Positions 16,355 to 24,862 of a DNA stretch of 64,000 nt are shown one piece after another; positions within the stretch are counted from its first letter, which is position 1, and every line of letters begins with the position of its first letter. The translations under genes were made by a program, and so were the position numbers. The stretch comes from Pipra filicauda (lineage: Eukaryota; Chordata; Aves; Passeriformes; Pipridae): assembly GCF_003945595.2 (NCBI RefSeq), contig NW_024104889.1, forward strand, positions 1-64,000, in the 5' to 3' direction. The notes under the pieces were generated by a model that was given only the letters and a program-made list of their open reading frames with translations, was not told where the DNA came from and did not search any database.

Positions 16355-16375
16355 GATGGCGGGACCCCCGCCCGC
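16027..16375 (-). CDS. MAP3K12: MAP3K12 first coding exon
   Basis: ATG is at 16352-16354 in [13 protein letters not shown], the conserved DLK N-terminus, so the start is well supported. A CCCCGCAG acceptor at 16376-16383 marks about 21 bases of 5' UTR in this exon and implies at least one upstream noncoding exon. Confidence 0.93.
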
Positions 16376-16429
16376 CTGCGGGGCACGGGGGTCAGCGGGG
16401 CGGGGGGGGCACCCCTCGTACCCACAGGC

Positions 16430-16900
16430 ACTGCTTTACACGCATGTGGGCCCCTTTACACATGCGAGCCCCTTTACACACATGTGAGACCCTTTACATG
16501 TGTGTGGGCCCCTTTACACGCCTATGGGCCTCTTTACACACGTGTGAGCCCCTTTACACATGTGAGCCCCTTTACACACGTGTGAGACCTTTACATGTGT
16601 GAGACCCTTTACATGTGTGTGGGCCCCTTTACACGCCTATGGGCCTCTTTACACACATGAGCCCCTATGGGCCTCTTTACACACATGAGCCCCTTTACAC
16701 ACATGTGCACGCCCTGCCACCCACATCTGCACTCCTGCCATGTAAGTCCCTTCACATACATGTGAGCACTTTCACACACGTGTGAGACCCTTTACATGTG
16801 TGAGACTCTTTACACATGTGTGGGCCCCTTTACACACGTGTGAGACCCTTTACACGCGTGTGCACCCCCTGCCAGCCACGTCTGCAGCCCACATGTGTGC
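16430..16900. repeat. Tandem array of palindromic TTTACACAYGTGTGAG units
   Basis: About 20 copies of an 18-22 bp unit such as CCTTTACACACGTGTGAGAC lie just upstream of the first MAP3K12 coding exon. Most copies contain the palindromes CACGTG or ACATGT in alternating purine-pyrimidine context. Confidence 0.92.
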
Positions 16901-17287
16901 CCAACCTTTACACATGTGTGCCCCCTCCACTGTTGCACACTTGCCCCCTCCTCACCCCCCACATGGGGCCGGGGGACAGAGCCCTCCCCCCCCAGTGCCC
17001 ACGGGTGTGTAAAGGCCACGTGCAAACGTGCCAGGGGAAACTGAGGCAGAGCGGGGAGCTCAGGGGGGCTCGGGGGCCGAGGGGTCCCGGGGGAACTGAC
17101 CCGGCTCCTATTTGGGGAGGGGGGGCCCAGTTACCATGGCAACAGCGGGGCCAGCGATGATGTCATCATAAAACTGGGGGGGGGTGAGTCACCGAGGAGG
17201 GGGGTGTGGGAGGGGCTTAACGTCACCCCGAGGGACCCGGGGGGGGGCGCGACCCGCCCCTCCAGGTGTCGCGTGTGTCCCCCCGTG

Positions 17288-17314
17288 GTGACATCACGTC
17301 ACGCGGTGACGTCA
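17288..17314. promoter_or_regulatory. CRE cluster upstream of MAP3K12
   Basis: TGACATCACGTCACGCGGTG continuing into ACGTCA contains a perfect CRE palindrome TGACGTCA (17307-17314) and the inverted repeat CGTCAC-GCG-GTGACG. A further GATGATGTCATCAT lies at 17155-17168. CREB/ATF or AP-1 binding is an inference from the motif. Confidence 0.5.
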
Positions 17315-17429
17315 TCCCGGTAAGGGATGGAGCCTTCACCCCCCCCCCCCGGGGAAACTGAGGCAGAAACGGGGAACCAGCGACCCGGGGGGGGGCGTTG
17401 GATAAACGGACTGGGGAGAGGAGGGAGTG

Positions 17430-18000
17430 TCTGTCGCGACATGCGACAGCGCCGGCCCCATGTCGCGACAGCGCAGAGCTGGAGGAGGGGAGCGGGGGAG
17501 TGAGAGCGCCCCCGCCGGCCCCACATGTCGGGACATGGCGCCCTGTCGCGACACCGGGGAGGGGGCGGGGTGGGGGGACGTGCGTGACGGGCTGCGGGAG
17601 GCACACGCGTGTGATGGGGGGGGGGAAGGGCAGAGCGGGGGGGGCACACGCGCGTGCAGGGGCCCGGGGGGGGCACACGCGTGTGTAACGCGGCCCACGC
17701 GTGTCGGGGCGCACACGAGCGTGAAAGGGGGGTCCGCACCCACGGGGAGAGGGGGCACGAGAGCGTGCAAAGGGCGCACAGGCGTGCGGGGAGGGGGGGG
17801 GGCGCGCGCATGGGGAGGGACACACGGACACAGGGACGCACACACGGACACACAGACGCACCTGCCGGCGTTGCACACGCGCGTGCAAGAGGTCACGCGC
17901 GCGTGCACGGGGGTGCGGGCACGTCTGCGGGAGGGGGGGTCACGCGTGTGCAAGAGCATCACCCCCGTGAGGGGGGGGCACACGCGTGTGCAAGAGGCCG
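17430..18000. repeat. CpG-rich palindrome cluster upstream of MAP3K12
   Basis: There are three exact copies of TGTCGCGACA (17432-17441, 17461-17470, 17544-17553). About eight units of GCACACGCGTGTG or close variants follow between 17600 and 17990 (for example 17600, 17646, 17675, 17872, 17980). Confidence 0.85.
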
Positions 18001-18285
18001 CTCGTGTCCCCTCACCCCTCCCACCCCCCAAAGACCCCCCCAAACCCTGCAGGGACCCCGCGCCCGGGGCGGGGGGAGGGGAGGGCGCGGCCCCCCCGGG
18101 CCCTGTGGGGGCACCTGCAGGGGGGGGCGCGGGGGGATACGCGCCATCACCCGCTGTATCCCCGTTCGTGTCCCCCCCCATCCCGGTGCATCCCCAGTCC
18201 TGCCCCCCTCCCCCCCTCCCACCCCCAGCCCCCCCAATCCCGGCGCATCCTCCCGCCCCGCGGCCTCCCTGTGCCGGTGCCGGTA

Positions 18286-18520
18286 CCTGGGGGGCTCCGG
18301 GCCTTGCGCCCGGGGATGCGGGTGATGCCGGGGGGGTCTCGGGGGGGTCCCGGTGCCGGGGGAGTCCCGGTGATGCTGGTGCTGGTGGGGCTGGGCCCGG
18401 CGGGCGGGGCCGGTACCGGGGCCGGGGCCGCGGTCGGGGCGAGCGGCGAGAACGGCCCCGCCCGGCGGGAACGGCCCCGCCCCGGCCCCGCCCCGCGCAC
18501 CGGAGAGACCGGCACGAGCA
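18286..18520 (-). promoter_or_regulatory. MAP3K12: Candidate MAP3K12 promoter / noncoding first exon
   Basis: A cluster of GC boxes (GGCCCCGCCCGG and similar, 18448-18495) is followed on the minus strand by a possible donor CCCCAG-GTACCGG at about 18286. This would fit a noncoding first exon spliced to the acceptor at 16376. No transcript evidence is available here, so it remains a suggestion. Confidence 0.3.
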
Positions 18521-19090
18521 CCGGGACCCCTCCACTGGGACACCACTGGCACCGGAACCGCCCCCCCGATATCGCAGCGGGCCCCTGACACTGCACCGGG
18601 ACCCGGAGAGACCGGTACGGAGACCGGGACCCCCCCGGACCCAGAGAGACCGACACGGACACCGGGACCACCCCCAGTACTGCACCGGGACCCCGATACT
18701 GCACCGGGATCCCCCCGGACCCAGAGAGACCGGCACGAGCACCGGGACCCCCCCACCGGGATACCACCGGCACCGGGACCGGCCCCCGATACCGCAGCGG
18801 GACCCCGACACTGAACCGGGACCCGGAGAGACCGGCACGGACACCGGGACCACCCCCAGTTCAGCACCGGGACCCCGATACTGCACCGGGACCCTCCTGG
18901 ACCCGGGGAGACCGGCACGAGCACCGGGACCACCCCACCGGGACACCACCGGCACCGGGATCGCCCCCCCGATACTGCAGAGGGACCCCGACACTGCACC
19001 GGGACTCGGAGAGACCAGCACGAGCACCGAGACCACTCCCGATACTGCACCGGGCCCCCGATACTGCACCGGGCCCCCGATACGGCACCA
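18496..19090. repeat. Higher-order GC-rich repeat between MAP3K12 and TARBP2
   Basis: A GAGAGACCGGCACGAGCACC GGGACC module recurs at 18500, 18725 and 18905, giving a higher-order period of about 180-225 bp, with internal GATACTGCACCGGGACCCC subunits. It generates open frames over 600 codons on both strands that have no domain. Confidence 0.85.
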
Positions 19091-19699
19091 GGAACCGACC
19101 CGACATCGGGACCCCTCGGCAGCAGCAGCGGGACCTCCAGGAGCAGGACTGGCCCCCCGGTGTCCCCAGGACCCTCCGGCACCGGGCTCGCCCGACCCCA
19201 GCAGCACACGGGGCACCAGCGCAGTCCAAGGACTCCCAGTGCGAGTGTCCCGCTGTTCTCAGTGCTCCCAGTGCAACCCCAGTGCAACCCCAGTGCAACC
19301 CCAGTGCTTCCAGTCCGATCCCAGTTTGGGTGTCACTCTCTTCCCAGTGCTCCCAGTGCAATCCCGGTGCTCTCAGTCTGATCCCAGTGCTCCCAGTACA
19401 GGTGCCCCTGCGTCACCAGTGCTCCCAGTGTGATCCTCGTGGTCCCAGTCTGGGTCTCCCTCTGTCCCCAGTGTTCCCAGTATGCCTCTCCCTCCATCCC
19501 CAGTGCTCCCAGTCTGCTCCCAGTGCTCCTCCTCTGACCAGTGCCACCTCTGACGCACCTCCCTCACCGCCTGTCCCCACTGTCCCCACTGTCCCCATTG
19601 TCCCCACTGAGGGGGAAACTGAGGCAGGACCCCGCCTTCCCCTCCAAGAGTCACGTGACCCGCTTTCCACCTCCTCCCCGCTTCCTCTACCCCCGCCTC

Positions 19700-19872
19700 T
19701 CCTCGCGCGAGGGATTGTGGGAATCGTAGTCCGCCGGCGGGGGCGGAGCCGCGTCGGCGCGCGGGGTGGGCGGCGCGACCGGACTACGATTCCCAGACCC
19801 CCCCGCGCGGCGCTCGCCTCCCGTGATGCCGCGCGCCCCCTGGCGGCGCGGGCGGCGGCCGGAGCGGCGGGG
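19700..19872 (+). promoter_or_regulatory. TARBP2: TARBP2 promoter region with inverted ZNF143-like motifs
   Basis: TGGGAATCGTAGTCC (19718-19732) and its exact reverse complement GGACTACGATTCCCA (19781-19795) flank 48 GC-rich bases with a GGGGCGGAGCC GC box. ACTACRATTCCCA is the core of the ZNF143/Staf motif common in housekeeping and bidirectional promoters. The TARBP2 ATG is 78 bases further on. Confidence 0.7.
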
Positions 19873-19925
19873 ATGAGCGAGGAGGGGGCGGGCGGGGCCC
19901 GGCGGAGCGGCGGCGCCTTCCCCAG
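19873..19925 (+). CDS. TARBP2: TARBP2 first coding exon
   Basis: MSEEGAGGARRSGGAFP, then a CAG-GTACCG donor after AG of a split Ser codon. The sequence after MSEE is lineage-specific. Confidence 0.85.
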
Positions 19926-22900
19926 GTACCGGGACCCCCCCGGGACCCCCCCGCGCCAGGCACCGCCCCCGCACCCGGCACAGACCCCCCCGCGCCGCGG
20001 GGGTGGCGGGCAGGGGGAAGGGGCGACCTAGGCCGCGCCGCGGGGGAGGGGGGAGTGGGCGGCGGCGGGGAGGGTCGGGGGAGGGGGACACACGCGGGAC
20101 TGTCCCCGTGTCGCCACGCGAGGGAGGGAGGAGGGGGGGACAGGTGTGTCCCTATGAGGTGTGACGGTGGCATCGCGGTCCCTGAGTCCCCGGTGGTGCC
20201 ATCCCTGTCCCCGTGTGGCACTGCCACCCCCCTCCCCACGTGGTAGTGCCACCCCCATCCCAGTGTCCCCGGTGGTGCCACCTCTGTCCCCGTGTGGCAC
20301 TGCCACCTCTGTCCCCCTGTCCCCAGTAGTGCCACCCCCATCCCCGTGTGGCACTGCCACCCCGTCCCTGTGTCCCCCTGTCCCCGTGCTGTGTGGCAGT
20401 GCCACCCCCGTCCCCTCACTGTGTGGGGGCTCCATCCCTGTCACCCCATTACACGCCAATGCTACCCCTGTCAACGTGTCCCCCCCGGTCCCTGTGTCCC
20501 CACACTACATGGCAGTGCCACCCCCTGTCCCTGTGCCACGAGGTGATGCCAACCCTGTCCCTGTGTCCCCACTCTTGCCGCCCCCATCCCCATATCCTAA
20601 TGCCCTGGCACTGCCACACCCGTGTCCCTGTGTCCCCTCTGACCCACAGGGAAGCGGTGCCACCCCTGTCCCCCTGCTCCCTGTTGGTGCCCTCTTAGTC
20701 CCCGTGTCCCCCCCTGGTCTCGGGGGGTGGTGACAGCGCTGTCCCTGTCCCTGTGTGCCAGCCTGGAGCAGATGGTGGCCGCCAGCCCCGGGAAGACGCC
20801 CATCAGCCTCCTGCAGGAATATGGGACACGCTTAGGACGGACCCCTGGCTACGACCTGCTCAAGGCCGAGGGCCAGGCCCACCAGCCCAACTTCACCTTC
20901 CGCGTCACCCTCGGGGACATCAGCTGCACCGGTGAGACCCCAATCCCCCCCTGACCCCCCCAAACCCCTCCTGACTCCCACAAGCCCCCCGAGACCCTCC
21001 CAAACCCCTCCTGAACTGCCTGTCCCCTCAGGGACATCAGCTGCACCGGTGGGACCCCAACCACCCCCAGACCCCGCCCAAAGCCCTCCTAATGCCCCCC
21101 AACCCCTCCTGACTCCCCCAAGCCCCCCCAGACCTCCCCAAACCCCTCACGAAGCCCCTCAGGGACATCAGCTGCACCAGTGGGACCCCAAACCCCCAGC
21201 TCCCCCCAAACCCCTCCCGACCCCTGTGTCACCCTCAGGGACATCAGCTGCACTGGTGGGACCCCAAACCCCCCAAAAACCTCCCCCTGACCCGTCTGTC
21301 ACCCTTGGGGACATCAGCTGCACCAGGAGGACCCCAAACCTCTCCTGACCCCCCCCAAACACCTCCTTACCCACCCCTGTCCCCTCAGGGACATCAGCTG
21401 CACCAGGGGGTCCCAACACCTCCACACCCAGGCCATGGGCCCCCCTCACCCCCCAGGGTTTCCCCCCATGCAGGGGAGGGTGAGGGGGGGGGGCACAACC
21501 TGGGGAGAGGTGACGACAGTGTCACACTTTGGGGGACTTGTCCCAGGGAGGAGGAGGAGGAGGAAACCCTGGGACCCCTGGAAAAGTGGGTCCTCATGGG
21601 GGATCCTCTGGGATGCTCAGGGGTCCCCTGGGCCTGCAGGAGGTGGGGTGGTGGGGAGGGGCCCCCTGGGTTCCCCCCCCTGAGCCCCCCCGGTGCCCCC
21701 CAGGGCAGGGCCCCAGCAAGAAGGCGGCGAAGCACAAGGCGGCCGAGGTGGCCCTGAGGCTGCTCAGAGGTGGGGGGGCCATGCTGGAGCCCCCGGAGCA
21801 CAGGTGGGGGGTCCCAGGAGGGGCAGGGGGGGGCATTCAGTGTGTCCAGGAGGGGCTGGGGGGGAGTTTGGGGGGGTTGGGTGGGGGTGCAGTGCCCAGG
21901 CAGTCTGGGGGTACCAAGGGGTGAAGGGCACTTAAGATTTGGGGGGATCTGTGGGGCAGGAGAGCATCCAAGGGAGTTTAGGGGTACCCCGGGGGGACTT
22001 GGGGATCCCGTGGGATTTGGGATCAGTTAGGTTTGGGGGTACTCAGGGGGATCTGGGGGTGCCTGGGGAGGTCTGAGGGTACCCAAGGGGGTACAGAGGT
22101 ACCCGTGGGGGTCTGGGGGTACCCAAGGGGTTCAGGGGTGCCTGTGGGGGTCTGGGGTGCCCAGGGTGTGTCTGGGGGTACCCAAGGGGGCCTGGGGGGA
22201 AGTGAGGGTACGAGGGGGGGTCTGGCGGTGCCCATGGGGGTCTGGGGGTGCTCATGGGATGCCAGCTCAGGCTTTAACATCTCCCCTTTCTCCCCCAGCT
22301 CTCCTTTCCCCCCAGAGCCCCTGGCTGAGCCCGGCCCTGCCGCCGCCCCCCCAGCCCCTGCCGTGCCCCCTCCCTTGCCCAGGTAACGGGGGGGGAGCAC
22401 CCAGTGCCAGGATGGGCACGGGGGGCACGGTGTGTCCCCCAAACCCCCATCCCAGCACCCTGTTACCCCACTGTGCCCCCCAAGGCAGGGGGGGTGTGGG
22501 GTGCCCCCCTCATCCCTCTGCTCCCCACAGGGGGCCCCCCCTGGAGATGAAGACACCCGTGTCCCCCCCCCAGTCGGAGTGTAACCCCGTGGGGGCTCTG
22601 CAGGTGGGTGACACTCATTTTGGGGCCCGTTGTTCCTGCATGGGGACAGATCCCCGTTTTGGGGCTGGTTAACCCTGTTTTGGGACCCATTGTTCCTTCT
22701 TGGGGACTGTTATCCCCATTTTGGGGCTGGTTAACCCCATTTTGGGGCCCGTTGTTCCTGTTTGGGGACAGTTATCCCTGTTTTGGGGCTGGTTAACCCC
22801 GTTTTGGGGCCCGTTGTTCCTGCTTGGGGACAGTTATCCCCGTTTTATGGTCGGTTATCCCCATTTTGGGGCCGGTTATCCCCGTTTTGGGTGCTGCCGG

Positions 22901-24267
22901 CCCCTTTTGGGGCGGTGTCCCCGTTCAGGGGGTGTCCCTGTCCCAATTTCCCCCGTCCCCAGGAGCTGGTGGTGCAGAAGGGCTGGCGCCTGCCCGAGTA
23001 CACGGTGACCCAGGAGTCGGGGCCGGCGCACCGCAAGGAGTTCACCATGACGTGCCGCGTGGAGCGCTTCGTGGAGATCGGTGAGCCGCGGGCCGGGGGG
23101 CACACGGGGACCCCCGGGGTGTCTGTGGGGATGGGGCAGGGTGTCCTGGCTCACTCCAGGGTGCTGGGCCCCAGGCAGTGGCACCTCCAAGAAGCTGGCG
23201 AAGCGCAACGCGGCCGCCAAGATGCTCGTGCGGATCCACAACGTGCCGATGGAGCCGCGCGACGGCAGCGAGGCCGAGGGCGAGGAGGACCAGTTCAACA
23301 TGGTACTGGGGGGCACTGGGGAGCCCCGGGGGCACCCCGAGGGGTTAGCAGGGGTGCAGGCACCCCAAAGCCACCCACAGTGGGGGAGGCTGCACCCCCC
23401 ACTCCACGGCCCAGTGAGTAACTTGGGGGGGACCCTCTGGATTTGGGGTCCCTGTGGGGTGGGTGAGCGTGGTCCCCGTGAGTGTCCCGGTGTTGGGGTC
23501 CCTGCAGTTCTCATGTCCCTGGGGGGGGCTCAGTGGTCCCGAGGGGTGTTGGCGGGTCCCTGAGTGCCCTGTGCCCCCCCCAAGACGTGCCCCCGGCTGG
23601 AGGGGCTGCGGGGCCGAGCCCCCGGCTGTACCTGGGACTCCCTGAGGAACTCGGCGGGCGAGAAGTTGGGGCAGCTGCGGAGCCGGGGGGGAGCCCCCGC
23701 GCCAGGGGGGGCCTGTGCCCTCCTGCAGGAGCTCTCGGAGGAGCAGAGCTTCGCCATCAGCTACCTCGACATCGGTGAGCACCTGGGACCCCCAGGACCC
23801 CCTTAAACCCCTCTGCTCCTCCCCAGGCACCCCCACCTTCCCCAGGGTACCCCTATGCCACCCAGACAATCCAGGGTCCCCCACTTACCCCAGGGTATCC
23901 CCACCCCACCTGGATACCCCCGGACCCCCTTGGCCCCTCTGCCCCTCCCCAGGTTACCCCCACCTCCCCCAGGCACTCCCATCTCTCCTGGGACACCCTT
24001 TCAGCCCCTCTGCCCCTCCCCAGGCACTCCCCCCAGCCCCATGGGTGCCCCAAGCCGGGCTCGGGGGGTGCTGTGGGGGTGTCGGGGTGACCCCTGGTGT
24101 CCCCCCCAGACGCGCTGAGCCTCAGTGGGCTGCACCAGTGCCTGGTGGAGCTCTCGACGCAGCCGACCACCGTGTGCCACGGGGCCGCCCCGTCCCGCGA
24201 CGGCGCCCGCGCCCAGGCTGCCCGCAACGCCCTGCAGTACCTGCGCATCATGGCGGGGGGCAAGTGA
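19873..24267 (+). CDS. TARBP2: TARBP2 (TRBP), Dicer partner dsRNA-binding protein, complete
   Basis: TRBP binds double-stranded RNA, partners Dicer and Ago2 in the cytoplasm and inhibits PKR. Nine coding exons, 19873-19925, 20762-20931, 21704-21803, 22299-22382, 22531-22603, 22963-23080, 23175-23302, 23585-23774 and 24110-24267, join in phase to 357 residues plus stop, close to human TRBP (366). The start is MSEEGAGG, matching the MSEE of mammals. dsRBD1 (about 29-97) has TPISLLQEYGTR and PSKKAAKHKAAEVAL. A Pro-rich linker follows. dsRBD2 (about 158-226) has NPVGALQELVVQKGWRLPEY and SKKLAKRNAAAKML. dsRBD3 (about 288-355), the Dicer-binding domain, has LSEEQSFAISYLDI and ARAQAARNALQYL. The paralogue PRKRA is less similar. 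The neighbours also fit. Confidence 0.95.
20160..20740. repeat. Degenerate minisatellite in TARBP2 intron 1
   Basis: Variable units of TGTCCCCGTGTGGCACTGCC ACCCC, about 30-60 bp each, span most of the second half of intron 1. Confidence 0.8.
20762..20931 (+). CDS. TARBP2: TARBP2 exon 2, first half of dsRBD1
   Basis: The exon encodes SLEQMVAASPGKTPISLLQE, YGTRLGRTPGYDLLKAEGQA and FTFRVTLGDISCT. These are helix 1 and the beta sheet of dsRBD1. Confidence 0.96.
21028..21415 (+). repeat. Five tandem copies of the TARBP2 exon 2 end with its donor region
   Basis: The last bases of exon 2 and the adjoining intron (GGGACATCAGCTGCACCGGT GGGACCCC) recur at 21031, 21161, 21238, 21307 and 21388. Spacing is 70-131 bp, with PuPy-rich filler. 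Copies 1 and 3 keep a GT at the donor position. All but one are preceded by CCTCAG, an acceptor-like sequence. Confidence 0.92.
21704..21803 (+). CDS. TARBP2: TARBP2 exon 3, second half of dsRBD1
   Basis: The exon encodes GPSKKAAKHKAAEVALRLL, with the KKxAKxxAA lysines that grip the dsRNA major groove. Confidence 0.96.
22030..22265. repeat. G-rich repeat in TARBP2 intron 3
   Basis: About ten units of GGGGGTCTGGGGGTACCCAA GG (20-26 bp) occur. The plus (coding) strand has many G runs that could form quadruplexes. Confidence 0.85.
22299..22382 (+). CDS. TARBP2: TARBP2 exon 4, Pro/Ala linker
   Basis: This is the linker between dsRBD1 and dsRBD2, a low-complexity stretch of Pro and Ala with no folded motif. 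It is shorter than the human linker. The acceptor is CCCCCAG and the donor GTAACG. Confidence 0.85.
22531..22603 (+). CDS. TARBP2: TARBP2 exon 5, start of dsRBD2
   Basis: The exon encodes RGPPLEMKTPVSPPQSECNP followed by VGALQ. SPxQSECNPVGALQ is a highly conserved TRBP motif. Confidence 0.95.
22605..22930. repeat. Tandem GTTTTGGGGC repeat in TARBP2 intron 5
   Basis: Four to five copies of a roughly 62-bp unit built from GTTATCCCCGTTTTGGGGCT GGTTAACCCC and GGGCCCGTTGTTCCTGCTTG lie directly before exon 6. Confidence 0.88.
22963..23080 (+). CDS. TARBP2: TARBP2 exon 6, dsRBD2 core
   Basis: The exon encodes ELVVQKGWRLPEYTVTQESG, then PAHRKEFTMTCRVERFVEI. It includes the GPxHxxxF signature of dsRNA-binding domains. 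Confidence 0.97.
23175..23302 (+). CDS. TARBP2: TARBP2 exon 7, end of dsRBD2
   Basis: The exon encodes SGTSKKLAKRNAAAKMLVRI with the dsRNA-contacting KKxAKRNAA motif, then an acidic linker ending FNM before GTACTG. Confidence 0.96.
23585..23774 (+). CDS. TARBP2: TARBP2 exon 8, linker and first part of dsRBD3
   Basis: The exon encodes PGCTWDSLRNSAGEKL (conserved in TRBP), a Gly/Ala-rich stretch, then LLQELSEEQSFAISYLDI, the start of the Dicer-binding domain. The acceptor is CCAAG. Confidence 0.93.
24110..24267 (+). CDS. TARBP2: TARBP2 last exon, dsRBD3
   Basis: The exon encodes ALSLSGLHQCLVELSTQPTT, VCHGAA and AQAARNALQYLRIMAGGK, then TGA. The usual RNA-binding KKxAK residues are absent, as in other TRBP third domains, which bind protein instead of RNA. 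Confidence 0.95.
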
Positions 24268-24503
24268 CCCCCCCGGGGGCGAGTGACCCCCCCCGGACAC
24301 ACCCATGGGTGCACGGACACCCCAGGCTCGCTGGACTCACGGCGGGGCACTCGGCCCCCACCCACCACCCCCCGGACACAGGGACCCGCCTGGGTCTGCG
24401 GATGGACAGACAGACGGACCTCAGGGCCCAGGGGCTCCCTCTGGCCTGGCCCTCCCCCGACAGCAGTGCCAGGAGGGTCCCCGGGCACCATCGGCCCCCC
24501 AGG

Positions 24504-24509
24504 AATAAA
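24504..24509 (+). terminator. TARBP2: TARBP2 poly(A) signal
   Basis: AATAAA lies 237 bases after the TARBP2 stop and is followed by G/T-rich sequence (24530-24570). Confidence 0.8.
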
Positions 24510-24653
24510 GCTGGGGGGATTTGTACTCCCCGTGTCAGCGTCTGCTTGGGGAGCTGGGGGGGCTGGGGGGCAGAAAGGGGGCTGATCCCTCCTCCCCCCG
24601 ACCCGTCCCCCAGGGGTAAAAGCAGAGTGAGCGCTCAGGGGTGGGGGCACCAC

Positions 24654-24659
24654 TTTATT
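24654..24659 (-). terminator. NPFF: NPFF poly(A) signal
   Basis: TTTATT on the plus strand is AATAAA on the minus strand, 86 bases past the NPFF stop. It is only about 145 bp from the convergent TARBP2 signal. Confidence 0.8.
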
Positions 24660-24744
24660 GGGTGACGGACGAACCCACGGATGGGCTTGGGAGGGGCTCG
24701 GCTCCAGGAGGGACGGACAGATGGACGGACTCGGGGCCGGATGC

Positions 24745-24862
24745 TCAGCGGCGGCGGCCGAAGCGCTGCGGGGTCGCCATCGTCCAGAACGGGGCGAGCG
24801 GGGGGTCCCAGCTCCGGGGGCTGAGCCGGGCCTGGGCCCCCCCCTGCGGCCCCCACCCCGAC
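24745..24862 (-). CDS. NPFF: NPFF exon 3, C-terminal RFamide peptide
   Basis: The exon starts with the third base of the Arg codon, then SGWGPQGG, LSPRSW, PFWTMATPQRFGRRR and TGA. PQRFG-RRR is a complete amidation and cleavage site. Confidence 0.88.

Noticed and set aside
17336..19433. Open frames over 600 codons on both strands between MAP3K12 and TARBP2
   Set aside because: They are produced by stop-poor GC-rich tandem repeats; they have low complexity, no domain, and are open on both strands.
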